Positions 8,196 through 16,488 are shown, numbered from the stretch's first letter. The stretch: DNA of 38,943 bases from Treponema sp. (GCA_031263265.1 JAISGE010000143.1:1-38943); one strand, 5' to 3'. Numbers and translations: made by a program. The notes: a model not told the origin generated them from the letters alone.

Positions 8196-9494
8196 ATGAA
8201 CAAGGTATATAGTAAGATTGAATCCATTACAGGGAGTGTTATCACCGTCAGGGCTGATGATATCCGGTATGGAGATCTGGCAGAGGTGGATACCGTATTC
8301 GGTACCTCTTTGGCGGAGGTAAACCGTCTGGAAGGCAACTTGGTTTCCCTCCAGGTATTTGCTGGAGGCCGGGGTATTTCCACAGGTGATACGGTGCGGT
8401 TTTTGGGACGTTCGATGCAGGTGTCTTTTTCTGAAAATCTCATGGGTCGGGTTTTTTCCGGCTCTGGAGAACCGAGGGATCGAGGTCCAGCGCTCCATGA
8501 AAACCTCATCTCCATTGGTGGGCCATCGGTAAATCCTGCGCAACGGATCATTCCTCGAAGGATGATCCGAACGGGCATTCCCATGATCGATCTGTTTAAT
8601 ACCCTGGTGGTTTCTCAAAAGCTGCCTATTTTTTCGGTTTCCGGGGAACCCTACAACGATCTTTTGGCCAGGATTGCGATGCAGGCCGAGGTTGATGTAA
8701 TTGTTTTGGGGGGCATGGGCCTTAAATACGATGACTACCTGTTTTTCAAAGATACCTTGGAACAGGGGGGCGCCCTTTCCCGGACCGTGATGTTCGTGCA
8801 TACCGCCTCAGATCCTACGGTAGAGTGCCTCATGATTCCTGATATGTCCCTGGCAGTGGCGGAACAGTTTGCTTTGCAAGGTAAGGATGTACTGGTATTG
8901 CTTACGGACATGACCAATTTTGCCGATGCCATGAAGGAAATCTCTATTATTCAGGAGCAGGTACCCTCTAACCGTGGGTATCCGGGAGACCTGTACAGTC
9001 AGCTTGCGAGTCGCTATGAAAAGGCGGTAGATTTCGACACCGCCGGATCCATTACTATTCTAGGGGTTACGACCATGCCGGGGGATGACGTGACCCATCC
9101 GGTGCCGGATAATACCGGGTACATCACCGAAGGGCAGTATTACCTCAAGAACGGTCGTATTGAGCCGTTTGGCTCCCTTTCCCGGCTTAAACAGATGGTC
9201 AACGGCAAGACCCGCTCGGATCACCGGGCATTGATGGATGGGATGATCAAGCTTTATTCGGCCTACAAGGATACCTTGGAAAAAAAGGCTATGGGTTTCA
9301 TTATGACCTCCTGGGATGATAAGCTCCTTAAGTACGGGGATCGTTTTGAAAAAGGGATGATGGATCTGTCGGTCAACATTCCCCTGGAGCGGGCGCTTGA
9401 TTTGGGTTGGGAGATCTTGGCGGACTGTTTCAGTCCTGAAGAGACGGGGCTTCGCTCCGAACTGATTGCGAAGTTCTGGCCCAAGAAGGATTAA
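8196..9494 (+). CDS. atpB: V-type ATPase regulatory subunit B
   Basis: A 432-aa non-catalytic nucleotide-binding-fold subunit that alternates with A in the head. The place of the P-loop is taken by SVSGEPYND, as expected of B subunits. Other landmarks are [33 protein letters not shown] and the conserved [20 protein letters not shown] is placed well before the ATG at 8196, 21 bases after atpA. Confidence 0.97.
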   Translation: MNKVYSKIESITGSVITVRADDIRYGDLAEVDTVFGTSLAEVNRLEGNLVSLQVFAGGRGISTGDTVRFLGRSMQVSFSENLMGRVFSGSGEPRDRGPALHENLISIGGPSVNPAQRIIPRRMIRTGIPMIDLFNTLVVSQKLPIFSVSGEPYNDLLARIAMQAEVDVIVLGGMGLKYDDYLFFKDTLEQGGALSRTVMFVHTASDPTVECLMIPDMSLAVAEQFALQGKDVLVLLTDMTNFADAMKEISIIQEQVPSNRGYPGDLYSQLASRYEKAVDFDTAGSITILGVTTMPGDDVTHPVPDNTGYITEGQYYLKNGRIEPFGSLSRLKQMVNGKTRSDHRALMDGMIKLYSAYKDTLEKKAMGFIMTSWDDKLLKYGDRFEKGMMDLSVNIPLERALDLGWEILADCFSPEETGLRSELIAKFWPKKD

Positions 9495-9500
9495 CAGGAC

Positions 9501-10103
9501 ATGGCAAAGATCAAGCTGACCAAAAACGAACTTAAGAAGCAAAAAGATGCCCTTAAGATGTATCAGCGGTATCTTCCAACGTTAATGCTGAAAAAACAGC
9601 AGCTTCAGGCGGAAATTAGAACCACTGAACTGCGTATTAAAGCATTGTTGGCGACCAAGGATCAGGTAGATGAATCCTTTAAGCCTTGGATAGGGGTGTT
9701 TTGTGAGACCGGGTTCTTTAGCCCGGATCTGGTACAGATCCAGAGCATCACTACAAGTCGGGGAAACATTGCCGGGGTATCTATTCCTCTCTTTCATGGG
9801 GCGGAATTTTATACTAAGCCTTATGATGTGGCCCGGAATCCCCTGTGGCTTGATAAGGCAGTAGAGAAAATGAAACAAGTCTTATTGTTGGATCTGGAAG
9901 CCCAGGTTTTGGAAGAGCAGCGGAAACGGTTAGACCATGAATTGCGGGTAACTACCCAGCGGGTGAACCTGTTTGAGAAGATCATGATCCCTGAGACCAA
10001 GGGTAACATCAAGAAGATTCGGGTTTATTTAGGGGATCAGCAGACCTCCGCAGTGGTTCGGGGCAAGATCGCTAAACGAGGAATGGAGAGGGCTGTGCAA
10101 TGA
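9501..10103 (+). CDS. atpD: V-type ATPase subunit D
   Basis: A 200-aa central rotor shaft, equivalent to F1-gamma, that turns inside the A3B3 head. The N-terminal helix begins KIKLTKNELKKQKDALKMYQRYLP, followed by a central domain and a long C-terminal coiled coil ending in KIRVYLGDQQTSAVVRGKIAKRG. It starts 6 bases after atpB and overlaps atpI by four bases. Subunit F, which normally binds D, has no gene in the operon. Confidence 0.95.
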   Translation: MAKIKLTKNELKKQKDALKMYQRYLPTLMLKKQQLQAEIRTTELRIKALLATKDQVDESFKPWIGVFCETGFFSPDLVQIQSITTSRGNIAGVSIPLFHGAEFYTKPYDVARNPLWLDKAVEKMKQVLLLDLEAQVLEEQRKRLDHELRVTTQRVNLFEKIMIPETKGNIKKIRVYLGDQQTSAVVRGKIAKRGMERAVQ

Positions 10104-11911
10104 TTGTACCGATGAAGAAAGTATCCCTCGTGGTCATGGATAAGACCAGGGAAGCATCCTTGGAAAAGCTTCGGGAAGTGGGCTTGGTGCATCTGGAGAA
10201 ACGTTCCGTTACTTCTGATGCTCTTTCGGCATTATTGGATCGGAAGGCCAAGGTTGAAAGCGCTTTGGGTTTATTGCGGCCCTATCAGGGGCAGACTCAG
10301 GTTGTGGCAAAGCAGGAACTGGATGGGGCGGAACTGGTGAACCAAATTTTGGCTCTGGGAGATGAGCGCAAAGTCCTCCAGGAACGGTTGCTTGTTACGA
10401 TTAAAGAACAAAGCCGTATTACGAGCTGGGGTAATTTCAATCCGGCATCTTTTAAAGAGTTGGCAGCCCAGGGGATCGTGCTTATCCCTTATAAACTCCC
10501 TCCCAAGGTATATGCATCCCTGGGGAAAGATGATTCCTTTATCCGGCTTGGGGCGGATAAAGCGACGGTGTATGGGCTTAGTGTGGGTAAAGAAATTGCA
10601 GGGGAAATGCCGTTTGTCCTGCCGGAACATTCTCTTAACGAGCTTGGGGAGATCATACAGGAGATCCAGAGAAAGCTGCAGGATATAGAGGCCAGATTTG
10701 TAGCGTTTGCCCGTCAAGAGGATGGAGTTCATGCTGAACTTGAAGAGCTTGTCCAGCATATTGCCTTTGAGACCGCTCGCGCGGGTATGGATCGAGTGGA
10801 ATCGGTTCCTGTGGAGTTTACGGTTTCATGGCTTACCGGGTATGTACCCAATGATTCGGTGGGAACCTTGAAGCGGGCGGCTGCGGAAAACGGCTGGGCC
10901 TTGGCCTTGAGGGACCCGGAGGAAACGGATAATCCGCCGACCCTGGTGCGAAGCAACGCCTTTACCAGGCTGATTCAGCCCTTGTTTAAGCTCTTGGGAA
11001 CTACTCCGGGGTATCGGGAATACGATATTAGCCTATCCTATTTGCTCTTTTTCAGTTTTTTCTTTGCCATGATCTTCGGAGATGCAGGATACGGTTCAAT
11101 CTTGTTTGTAACTGCCCTTATTTTAGGGATAAAATCCATGAAGCAAACCGGGAAAGTTCCTGATGGGATACTACTTTTGGGCTTGCTTTCCCTGTCGACT
11201 ATCTTGTGGGGAACCCTTACCGGTGCATGGTTTGCCATGCAGAACATTCCTAGGTTCTTGGCGGGCCTCAAGGTTCCTTTCCTCGCTTCGGAGCAGAACA
11301 TTAAGCATCTTTGTTTTGTGGTTGGGGCAGGACAGATCGTGCTGGCCCATCTCAAGAACATCAAAAAGGAACTGCCTTCCCTGACTGCCTTAGCCCAACT
11401 GGGTTGGCTCTGTATGGTGGTTGGACTGTATTTTCTGGTACTGAATCTGGTATTGTCCAAAACCGAATTTCCGGTTCCTTCCTTTGCCTTGTACCTTATT
11501 GGGGGCGGCCTTGTGACTTTTTTCATCTTTGTCGAACAAAAGGGAGGGAACTTTCTTAAAAATGTAGGAAAGGGTTTTGCCAACTTCCTGCCTACATTCT
11601 TGAACGCGGTATCGAGTTTCTCGGATATTATTAGTTACATTCGTCTCTTTGCGGTAGGTCTTGCAGGAGCTGCTATAGCGAGTAGTTTTAACGGCATGGC
11701 GGGGGGGCTACCCGCTGGTCCGGTTCGCATCATTGCAGGGGCGTTCATCCTCCTGTTCGGTCATGGGCTTAACCTTGCCATGAATGCCCTTTCAGTGGTG
11801 GTTCATGGGGTACGGCTCAATTTATTGGAATATGCCGGTCATCTGGGAATGGAATGGTCTGGTTATGCATATTCACCCTTTGCGCTGAAACATAAAGCGC
11901 GGCCGGAGTAA
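10100..11911 (+). CDS. atpI: V-type ATPase membrane subunit I (a-subunit)
   Basis: A 603-aa stator subunit that provides the ion half-channels against the K ring. The N-terminal ~310 residues are soluble and partly coiled; the C-terminal half has about seven membrane segments starting near DISLSYLLFFSFFFAMIFGDAGYG. The essential arginine of the family is visible at R515 in DIISYIRLFAVGLAG. It overlaps the atpD stop by four bases. Length is slightly short of archaeal homologues but complete. Confidence 0.95.
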   Translation: MIVPMKKVSLVVMDKTREASLEKLREVGLVHLEKRSVTSDALSALLDRKAKVESALGLLRPYQGQTQVVAKQELDGAELVNQILALGDERKVLQERLLVTIKEQSRITSWGNFNPASFKELAAQGIVLIPYKLPPKVYASLGKDDSFIRLGADKATVYGLSVGKEIAGEMPFVLPEHSLNELGEIIQEIQRKLQDIEARFVAFARQEDGVHAELEELVQHIAFETARAGMDRVESVPVEFTVSWLTGYVPNDSVGTLKRAAAENGWALALRDPEETDNPPTLVRSNAFTRLIQPLFKLLGTTPGYREYDISLSYLLFFSFFFAMIFGDAGYGSILFVTALILGIKSMKQTGKVPDGILLLGLLSLSTILWGTLTGAWFAMQNIPRFLAGLKVPFLASEQNIKHLCFVVGAGQIVLAHLKNIKKELPSLTALAQLGWLCMVVGLYFLVLNLVLSKTEFPVPSFALYLIGGGLVTFFIFVEQKGGNFLKNVGKGFANFLPTFLNAVSSFSDIISYIRLFAVGLAGAAIASSFNGMAGGLPAGPVRIIAGAFILLFGHGLNLAMNALSVVVHGVRLNLLEYAGHLGMEWSGYAYSPFALKHKARPE

Positions 11912-11934
11912 CGTTTAAGGGAGACGGTGAGCGC

Positions 11935-12015
11935 TTGAAGCGGCTCGCTCGGTATCTTCTTAACCGGTTTCGGAAATTTATACAGTCCAAAGGAGACGTG
12001 GTCTGGAAATTTTAA
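11935..12015 (+). CDS. Possible 26-aa basic small ORF between atpI and atpK
   Basis: A TTG-started frame of 26 codons, rich in Arg, Lys and Leu (RLARYLLNRFRKF), ends with TAA at 12013. GGGAG lies about 11 bases upstream. The composition is amphipathic and could be a small membrane-associated peptide, but the start is weak and a frame this short can occur by chance. Confidence 0.2.
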   Translation: MKRLARYLLNRFRKFIQSKGDVVWKF

Positions 12016-12064
12016 ACAAATGACTAAAATGTTTAGAAAATCCGGATGTTCCGATGGTTAATTT

Positions 12065-12094
12065 TTTGTTAAATAAATGAGTTTATTTAGCAAA
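12065..12094 (+). promoter_or_regulatory. Hairpin just upstream of atpK
   Basis: TAAATAAA (12070-12077), loop TGAG, TTTATTTA (12082-12089) form a perfect 8-bp stem, extended by TTTG/CAAA across small bulges. It ends 8 bases before the strong binding site AAGGAG of atpK. In a rotary ATPase operon the ring subunit is needed in many copies, so an element that protects or processes the message here would make sense. No T run follows, so it does not look like a terminator. Confidence 0.4.
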
Positions 12095-12112
12095 CCAAAT
12101 TAAGGAGTATAT

Positions 12113-12541
12113 ATGAATATTGGATTGATTGGAGTTGCCGCCTGTCTTGGTCTTGCTGCCTTGGGTTCTGCTTTAGGTGCGGGGGTTGCGGGTATGTCTG
12201 CCATCGGAGCATGGAAGAAATGTTTTATCCAGAATAAACCGGTGCCTTTCATCCTGGTAGCCTTTGCGGGTGCGCCTTTGACGCAGACCATCTATGGGTT
12301 CATTCTGATGAATAGCTTAGTGGGTTTGAATAACCCGGGTGCGCAATTAGGGATTGGGGTATTTTCAGGACTTGCCATGGGCGCTTCGGCCTTATATCAA
12401 GGTAAATGCAGCGCCTGCGCTTCGGATGCCTTCGGAGAAACCGGTCAGGGTTTTGGTAACTACATTCTCGTGATTGGTCTTATTGAAACGGTAGCCCTGT
12501 TCGTGATGGTATTCTCCTTGGGTCTTGCAGGCTCCTTGTAA
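12113..12541 (+). CDS. atpK: V-type ATPase ring subunit K
   Basis: A 142-aa proteolipid with four membrane helices, i.e. two fused hairpins, forming the rotor ring. Compared with the Enterococcus hirae NtpK Na+ site (T64, Q65, Y68, Q110, E139), this protein has T57, Q58 and Y61 in PLTQTIYGF, Q96 in YQGK and E125 in LIETVAL; only the L61 position differs (Ala), and that ligand is a backbone carbonyl. The first hairpin lacks a carboxylate and the second has it, as in other V-type K subunits. A strong SD (AAGGAG, 12102-12107) precedes the ATG. Na+ coupling is inferred. Confidence 0.95.
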   Translation: MNIGLIGVAACLGLAALGSALGAGVAGMSAIGAWKKCFIQNKPVPFILVAFAGAPLTQTIYGFILMNSLVGLNNPGAQLGIGVFSGLAMGASALYQGKCSACASDAFGETGQGFGNYILVIGLIETVALFVMVFSLGLAGSL

Positions 12542-12584
12542 AGGTGTATCGAAGTATACCCTTTACCGGACTTTAGGGTGCTTG

Positions 12585-13715
12585 ATGGGTCATACTACAC
12601 GGGTAATCAAGATTGGCGGGTTTGGTGCTGTTGAACCGGTCATGCTGGGCGGTACTTTTCCAGTGGTTATACAGACCATGTGGAAAGACCGCCTTTCTTT
12701 TTCTGATCTTACCGGAGTTGCAGGAGAGGAGATCCTTTCCCGTATTAAGACCTTGGCGGCTATAGGTTGCGGCTTACTCCGGTTTGCGGTGCCTGATAGG
12801 GAATCTGCGGATGTGGTGGGAAACTTGGCATCCATGGTTTCCATGCCCTTAGTGGCGGATATTCATTTTGATTATACCCTTGCGCTTCGTTGTCTTGATT
12901 TTCCTATTGCTAAAATTCGTATTAATCCGGGCAACATCGGCAACCGGGAAAAGGTTGAACAGGTGATTGCTAAAGCCGCTTCAAAAGGGGTACCCATACG
13001 GATAGGGGTGAATGGGGGGAGTCTTCCTCAGGATCTGCGGCGTTCTGTGGCAGAAGGCCGCCTTGATCAGGCAGAGGCTTTAGTGCAAGCCGCACAGCGG
13101 GAATTGGATATCTTTCAGGAATTGGATTTTCCCCATGTCTTGGTCTCAATGAAAGCCTCTTCTGTGGCCGATACTATAAAGGCGAACCGGCTCTTGGCGG
13201 ACCGTACTGATGTGCCCCTGCATATTGGGGTTACCGAAGCAGGGCCCCTTATCCCCGGGGTGGTCCGGAATACCCTGGCTATTCATGCCTTACTGTTGGA
13301 GGGGATTGGGGATACGATTCGGGTGTCTCTTTCGGATACTATGGAGCGGGAACTCATTGCCGGGAGGGAGATCCTGAGGAGTGTGGGAACAGGTACTGGA
13401 AAAAAAGCGGTACGTCAGGGGGTGACCCTTGTTTCTTGTCCTCGGTGTGGGAGAAACAGTTTCGATACCCATGGTTTTACCGAGGCTTGGCAGAACCGGT
13501 TGTATGCTCTGGATCGGGATCTTACTATTGCCGTTATGGGTTGTGCGGTCAATGGGCCACAGGAAGCGCGGCACGCGGATCTGGGTATCACTGGCCTGGG
13601 AAACAAGGTGTTTTTATTCCGGCAAGGGAAGGTAGTGAGAACCATTAACGTGGAGGAGGCGGACGCTGCCTTTGGGGAAGAACTGGAGTGGTTGTACCAT
13701 GCAGCGCAGAAGTAA
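12585..13715 (+). CDS. ispG: (E)-4-hydroxy-3-methylbut-2-enyl-diphosphate synthase
   Basis: A 376-aa Fe-S enzyme of the MEP isoprenoid pathway that reductively opens methylerythritol cyclodiphosphate. The TIM barrel (GCGLLRFAVPD, MPLVADIHFDYTLAL) and the three cluster cysteines, C285 and C288 in SCPRCGR and C320 in MGCAVNGP, are present. The usual NGPGE is NGPQE here, with the cluster-ligating glutamate kept. The ORF track uses a TTG inside atpK; the ATG at 12585, with AGGG upstream, is preferred. Only 43 bases separate it from atpK and there is no terminator, so it is probably cotranscribed with the V-ATPase. Confidence 0.94.
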   Translation: MGHTTRVIKIGGFGAVEPVMLGGTFPVVIQTMWKDRLSFSDLTGVAGEEILSRIKTLAAIGCGLLRFAVPDRESADVVGNLASMVSMPLVADIHFDYTLALRCLDFPIAKIRINPGNIGNREKVEQVIAKAASKGVPIRIGVNGGSLPQDLRRSVAEGRLDQAEALVQAAQRELDIFQELDFPHVLVSMKASSVADTIKANRLLADRTDVPLHIGVTEAGPLIPGVVRNTLAIHALLLEGIGDTIRVSLSDTMERELIAGREILRSVGTGTGKKAVRQGVTLVSCPRCGRNSFDTHGFTEAWQNRLYALDRDLTIAVMGCAVNGPQEARHADLGITGLGNKVFLFRQGKVVRTINVEEADAAFGEELEWLYHAAQK

Positions 13716-13719
13716 AAAA

Positions 13720-14841
13720 ATGAAAAAAGCGCGAATTTTAGGGTTTCTCGTATTTTTTCTCTGTGGGTCCCTAGTAGGGGCTCAAAGGCAAACTGAGCGT
13801 CCTTATTGGTTTAGTCTTGAACAGGGAAAGTCCTTGTTTAGAAAGGGAGACTATGGAAACGCTCTTTTGGCGTTTGAGGATGCCCGCCGGGATCGCCGGG
13901 AACTCTATACCCGGATGGAACAGGATCTCATTGATTTGTTATCGATTCCTGAGGTGCGTTTGTTAGGGGATTCGCTGGATCAAATAGAGCCTTATATTAC
14001 CGAACGGTATCAGATAAATGCAGCGGCTGCTCTCCGGGAGTTGTATTTTCGGGTACCCCGGGCATCCCTGGAAGGATCAGCTACCAGGGCCTTGGAAGCT
14101 CTGGGGCATCTTAAGTATTATCCTGAGGCGGAATATTGGATAGGAGAAAGTTACCGGGTTGAGGGAGAATTGGGGGTGGCTTTGGGCCAGTATCAGAAGG
14201 CCCATGAACAGCGAGTCTTTTTGGAAAATCCTGGGTTTGATATAGAAATTCTATATAAGATCATTGATATTCTTAAAATCAGGCAAAATTATACTGAGAT
14301 GGAAAAGCGGCTTCTGGAGACCCTTGAGGGAGATACCCTATGGTCTGGGGGGAGAATGAATCTAAATACCAAAAGCGCCATGCTCAAGGTCTTGGAGAAC
14401 GATGGAATTAACCGGTTTTTAACGGTTTACCGGTATAACAATGCCCTGGTAGAACGGGCACATCGACTTTTGGGTTACTATTACTACACCTCAGGACGAT
14501 ACAACCGGGCCGTGGAACACCTGATGTTCTCATGTTTGATTCAGAATACCATTGTGATTGAGGAGGTAATCCGTACTCAGTATGATTTTACCTTTACTTC
14601 CCTGGAGAACCTGCTCACGCAAGCCCTTAAACGGCGGACGTTGGTGGAGTATATTGAAGGAGCTGAATACTATAAGACCCTCTATTATATGGGAGCAGCT
14701 TTGTATGGTGATGGCAAGTTGGTTTCTGCAAGGCGGTTCTGGACATTCTTAAGCGGACATTCTGATGCAGGTGAATGGGGCGGGAGGGCGCGTAGTCAGT
14801 TACGGAGTCCTTTTGTGGAGCAAGTGGTAGAAATGCCTTGA
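13720..14841 (+). CDS. Secreted TPR-like protein, function unknown
   Basis: A 373-aa protein with a clear Sec signal peptide (KKARILGFLVFFLCGSLVGA, likely cut after GA before QRQ). The rest is helical with tetratricopeptide-like pairs, for example YWIGESYRVEGELGVALGQYQKA and LLGYYYYTSGRYNRAVEHL, so it probably works as a periplasmic scaffold. The ORF track begins inside ispG (13672); the ATG at 13720, four bases after the ispG stop, gives a proper signal peptide. Its tight spacing to ispG implies cotranscription. I cannot assign a partner. Confidence 0.8.
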   Translation: MKKARILGFLVFFLCGSLVGAQRQTERPYWFSLEQGKSLFRKGDYGNALLAFEDARRDRRELYTRMEQDLIDLLSIPEVRLLGDSLDQIEPYITERYQINAAAALRELYFRVPRASLEGSATRALEALGHLKYYPEAEYWIGESYRVEGELGVALGQYQKAHEQRVFLENPGFDIEILYKIIDILKIRQNYTEMEKRLLETLEGDTLWSGGRMNLNTKSAMLKVLENDGINRFLTVYRYNNALVERAHRLLGYYYYTSGRYNRAVEHLMFSCLIQNTIVIEEVIRTQYDFTFTSLENLLTQALKRRTLVEYIEGAEYYKTLYYMGAALYGDGKLVSARRFWTFLSGHSDAGEWGGRARSQLRSPFVEQVVEMP

Positions 14842-14923
14842 TACATGGGTACTGATTAGGGGTATGGTTGGGAGAAGCGGACAGGGCATTCAAAAAAGAA
14901 TAGTTGCCATTGAGGAGTAATTA

Positions 14924-15274
14924 ATGCAGACGATTATGCATGTGGATAATAGCCTATTCTTCAGAAAGGTAATGAAGACGTTTCTGGCGGAACATGGATT
15001 TTTGGGTGAAAGTTTTTCCCAAGGAACCGAAGCGCTTGAGGTTATTGCCCAAGGGCATGTAGCTTTGGTCATTACTGGGATGGTCCTTTCCGATATGAAT
15101 GGCTGGAAATTTATTAAAAGAATCATAACTTCTTCTAATGTTCCCATTATTGTGCTTACCTCAAATACGTCAAAAGCAGAACAGTACGGTTTGAAGGCTT
15201 TAGGAATTAAAGACCATATCCTCAAGTCAGGAGCATGGAAAGAAAAACTCCTGTCCCATTTATACCGGTTGTAA
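14924..15274 (+). CDS. Stand-alone receiver domain lacking the phospho-acceptor Asp
   Basis: A 116-aa CheY-like protein with nothing after the receiver fold. Aligned by eye with CheY, D12 corresponds to D8 and D13 to N9 in HVDNS. The phospho-acceptor D57 position is G52 (LVITGMVLSDMNG). The switch threonine (T79 in IVLTS) and the lysine (K101 in ILKSG) are retained. It should therefore not accept phosphate in the normal way and may signal by protein contact alone. GAGGAG precedes the ATG at a good distance. The gene stands alone with no histidine kinase beside it. Confidence 0.85.
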   Translation: MQTIMHVDNSLFFRKVMKTFLAEHGFLGESFSQGTEALEVIAQGHVALVITGMVLSDMNGWKFIKRIITSSNVPIIVLTSNTSKAEQYGLKALGIKDHILKSGAWKEKLLSHLYRL

Positions 15275-15387
15275 GCCTGGGGTTCTTGGGGGATATTACC
15301 AAGAAAAGTCTGCGAATTATACGAAATAATCCGTGAAATCTGTCGCCTTGTTTTAAATTGTTGCCTTGATTGTAAGTTCAGAGCCGA

Positions 15388-15417
15388 TTGACAATCAGTG
15401 TACCTTTATGGTATTTT
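15388..15417 (+). promoter_or_regulatory. Probable promoter of the zinc-ribbon gene and rpsT
   Basis: TTGACA (15388-15393), an 18-base spacer and TATTTT (15412-15417) lie about 50 bases before the ATG at 15470. The -35 is perfect and the -10 is weak. Confidence 0.4.
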
Positions 15418-15469
15418 TTATAGATACATTATTAAAGCAAAGGCCTTATAATGGCGAGGAGATGTTTCT

Positions 15470-15637
15470 ATGGCTCAGAGTAAAAATTCCCGTACGTCCA
15501 GCGCTACTCAAAAATTCTTTTGTTCTTGTGGCGGAGAAGTTAAAATGAAGACCCTCTTTGAAAAAGGTAAAGTTAAGAATGTTGCCGAATGTGAAAAATG
15601 TAAGCGTTTGGAACGGCGGCCTTCGGATTTTAAATGA
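15470..15637 (+). CDS. Small zinc-ribbon protein, 55 aa
   Basis: This gene is too short for the ORF track. GAGGAG (15456-15461) lies 8 bases before the ATG, and the frame runs to TGA at 15635. The protein has a basic N-terminus, then CSCGG and, 21 residues on, CEKC, giving a C-x-C...C-x2-C zinc-ribbon. The rest is Lys/Arg-rich, suggesting RNA or ribosome contact. It lies ahead of rpsT. It is not a normal bL33 or bL36 by motif, and I do not assign a function. Confidence 0.75.
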   Translation: MAQSKNSRTSSATQKFFCSCGGEVKMKTLFEKGKVKNVAECEKCKRLERRPSDFK

Positions 15638-15656
15638 AGCGTCAGGGGTTTCTTAT

Positions 15657-15675
15657 AACCAACGTTGGTTTTTGA
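15657..15675 (+). terminator. Short palindrome with T run before rpsT
   Basis: AACCAACGTTGGTT (15657-15670) is a perfect palindrome followed by TTTG. The stem is only about five pairs, so it may be a weak terminator or attenuator between the zinc-ribbon gene and rpsT. Confidence 0.3.
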
Positions 15676-15728
15676 GTAAACAGGGTATGAGGAAAGGAGT
15701 AAACAATTGATAGGAGGAGGATTTTCCT

Positions 15729-16013
15729 TTGGCAGGTAAAAACAGTTCTGCGTTCAAACGGCACCGGCAGAGTGAAGAACGGCGTATCAGAAATAAGGCG
15801 GTAAAAAGTTCCGTCAGGACAATCACCAAGAAATTTGTGGTGTTAGCTCAAAAAAAAGAGCTTGATGCAGCGGGAGCAGCGCTCAAAGAGATGATAAAGA
15901 AAATTGATACCGCTGCACAGAAAGGGATTATCAAAAAAAACACCGCAGCTCGCAAAAAATCAAGGATGCAGCGGTTCTTTAATACGATTAATCAAACTGT
16001 AGCTGCTCAGTAA
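15729..16013 (+). CDS. rpsT: Ribosomal protein bS20
   Basis: A 94-aa Lys/Arg-rich helical protein of the 30S subunit that binds 16S rRNA. The sequence follows the S20 pattern: SAFKRHRQSEERRIRNKAVKSSVRT, a central helix and KKNTAARKKSRMQRFFN. The start is a TTG at 15729 with AGGAGG about 10 bases upstream. In E. coli rpsT also starts with UUG and the weak start is part of its autoregulation, so the same could apply here. Confidence 0.95.
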   Translation: MAGKNSSAFKRHRQSEERRIRNKAVKSSVRTITKKFVVLAQKKELDAAGAALKEMIKKIDTAAQKGIIKKNTAARKKSRMQRFFNTINQTVAAQ

Positions 16014-16125
16014 GTACGGGGTACACAAAACGGTTTCAACGGTATTTTAGTATTACCTCGTATATAGCCCAAGCGGTATGATCGGGTAGAGGGATATGAG
16101 ATAAGGAAAGGGGAATGAGGGTATA

Positions 16126-16482
16126 ATGATAGAGAAAAAGTATACCAAAGCTGATCTGATTGATTCGGTGTATCGTAAGACCCGTATTGATCGAAAAGAG
16201 GTACAGACAATTATTGAGTGTTTCTTAGATACGATACAGTCTGGTCTCTTGGAAGAGGCGACCCTTGAATTACGGGGATTTGGGACTTTTGAGTTCAAAA
16301 TAAGAAAGGGTAGGGAAAAGGCAAGAAATCCAAAAACCGGAGCAACCTTGTCGGTTCAGGCTCATGGGGCAGTTACCTTTAGGCCGGGAAGAAAATTAAA
16401 ACAGGATCTATGGGGCTTGGGCAAGGAGAAAGGGTCTGCTGATTTCAAAGATAGGGAAGTCTATGGGCAGGAGCCTCAGTAA
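16126..16482 (+). CDS. HU/IHF-family DNA-binding protein
   Basis: A 118-aa nucleoid protein that bends DNA. The family pattern is clear: KADLIDSVYRKTRIDRKEVQTIIECFLDTI, LRGFGTFEFKIRKGREKARNPKTG (the DNA-clasping beta arm with the intercalating proline), and VTFRPGRKLK. About 22 residues follow the usual end as a charged tail. GAGGG precedes the ATG. lnt begins six bases after its stop, so the two are probably cotranscribed. HU versus IHF cannot be decided from sequence alone. Confidence 0.9.
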   Translation: MIEKKYTKADLIDSVYRKTRIDRKEVQTIIECFLDTIQSGLLEEATLELRGFGTFEFKIRKGREKARNPKTGATLSVQAHGAVTFRPGRKLKQDLWGLGKEKGSADFKDREVYGQEPQ

Positions 16483-16488
16483 GGGTAC

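Noticed and set aside
8190-8801. 203-aa minus-strand ORF over atpB
   Set aside because: It lies wholly opposite a well-supported V-ATPase gene and has no domain motif.
15366-15548. 60-aa ORF in the ORF track
   Set aside because: It overlaps the promoter and the better-supported zinc-ribbon gene in another frame and has no binding site.
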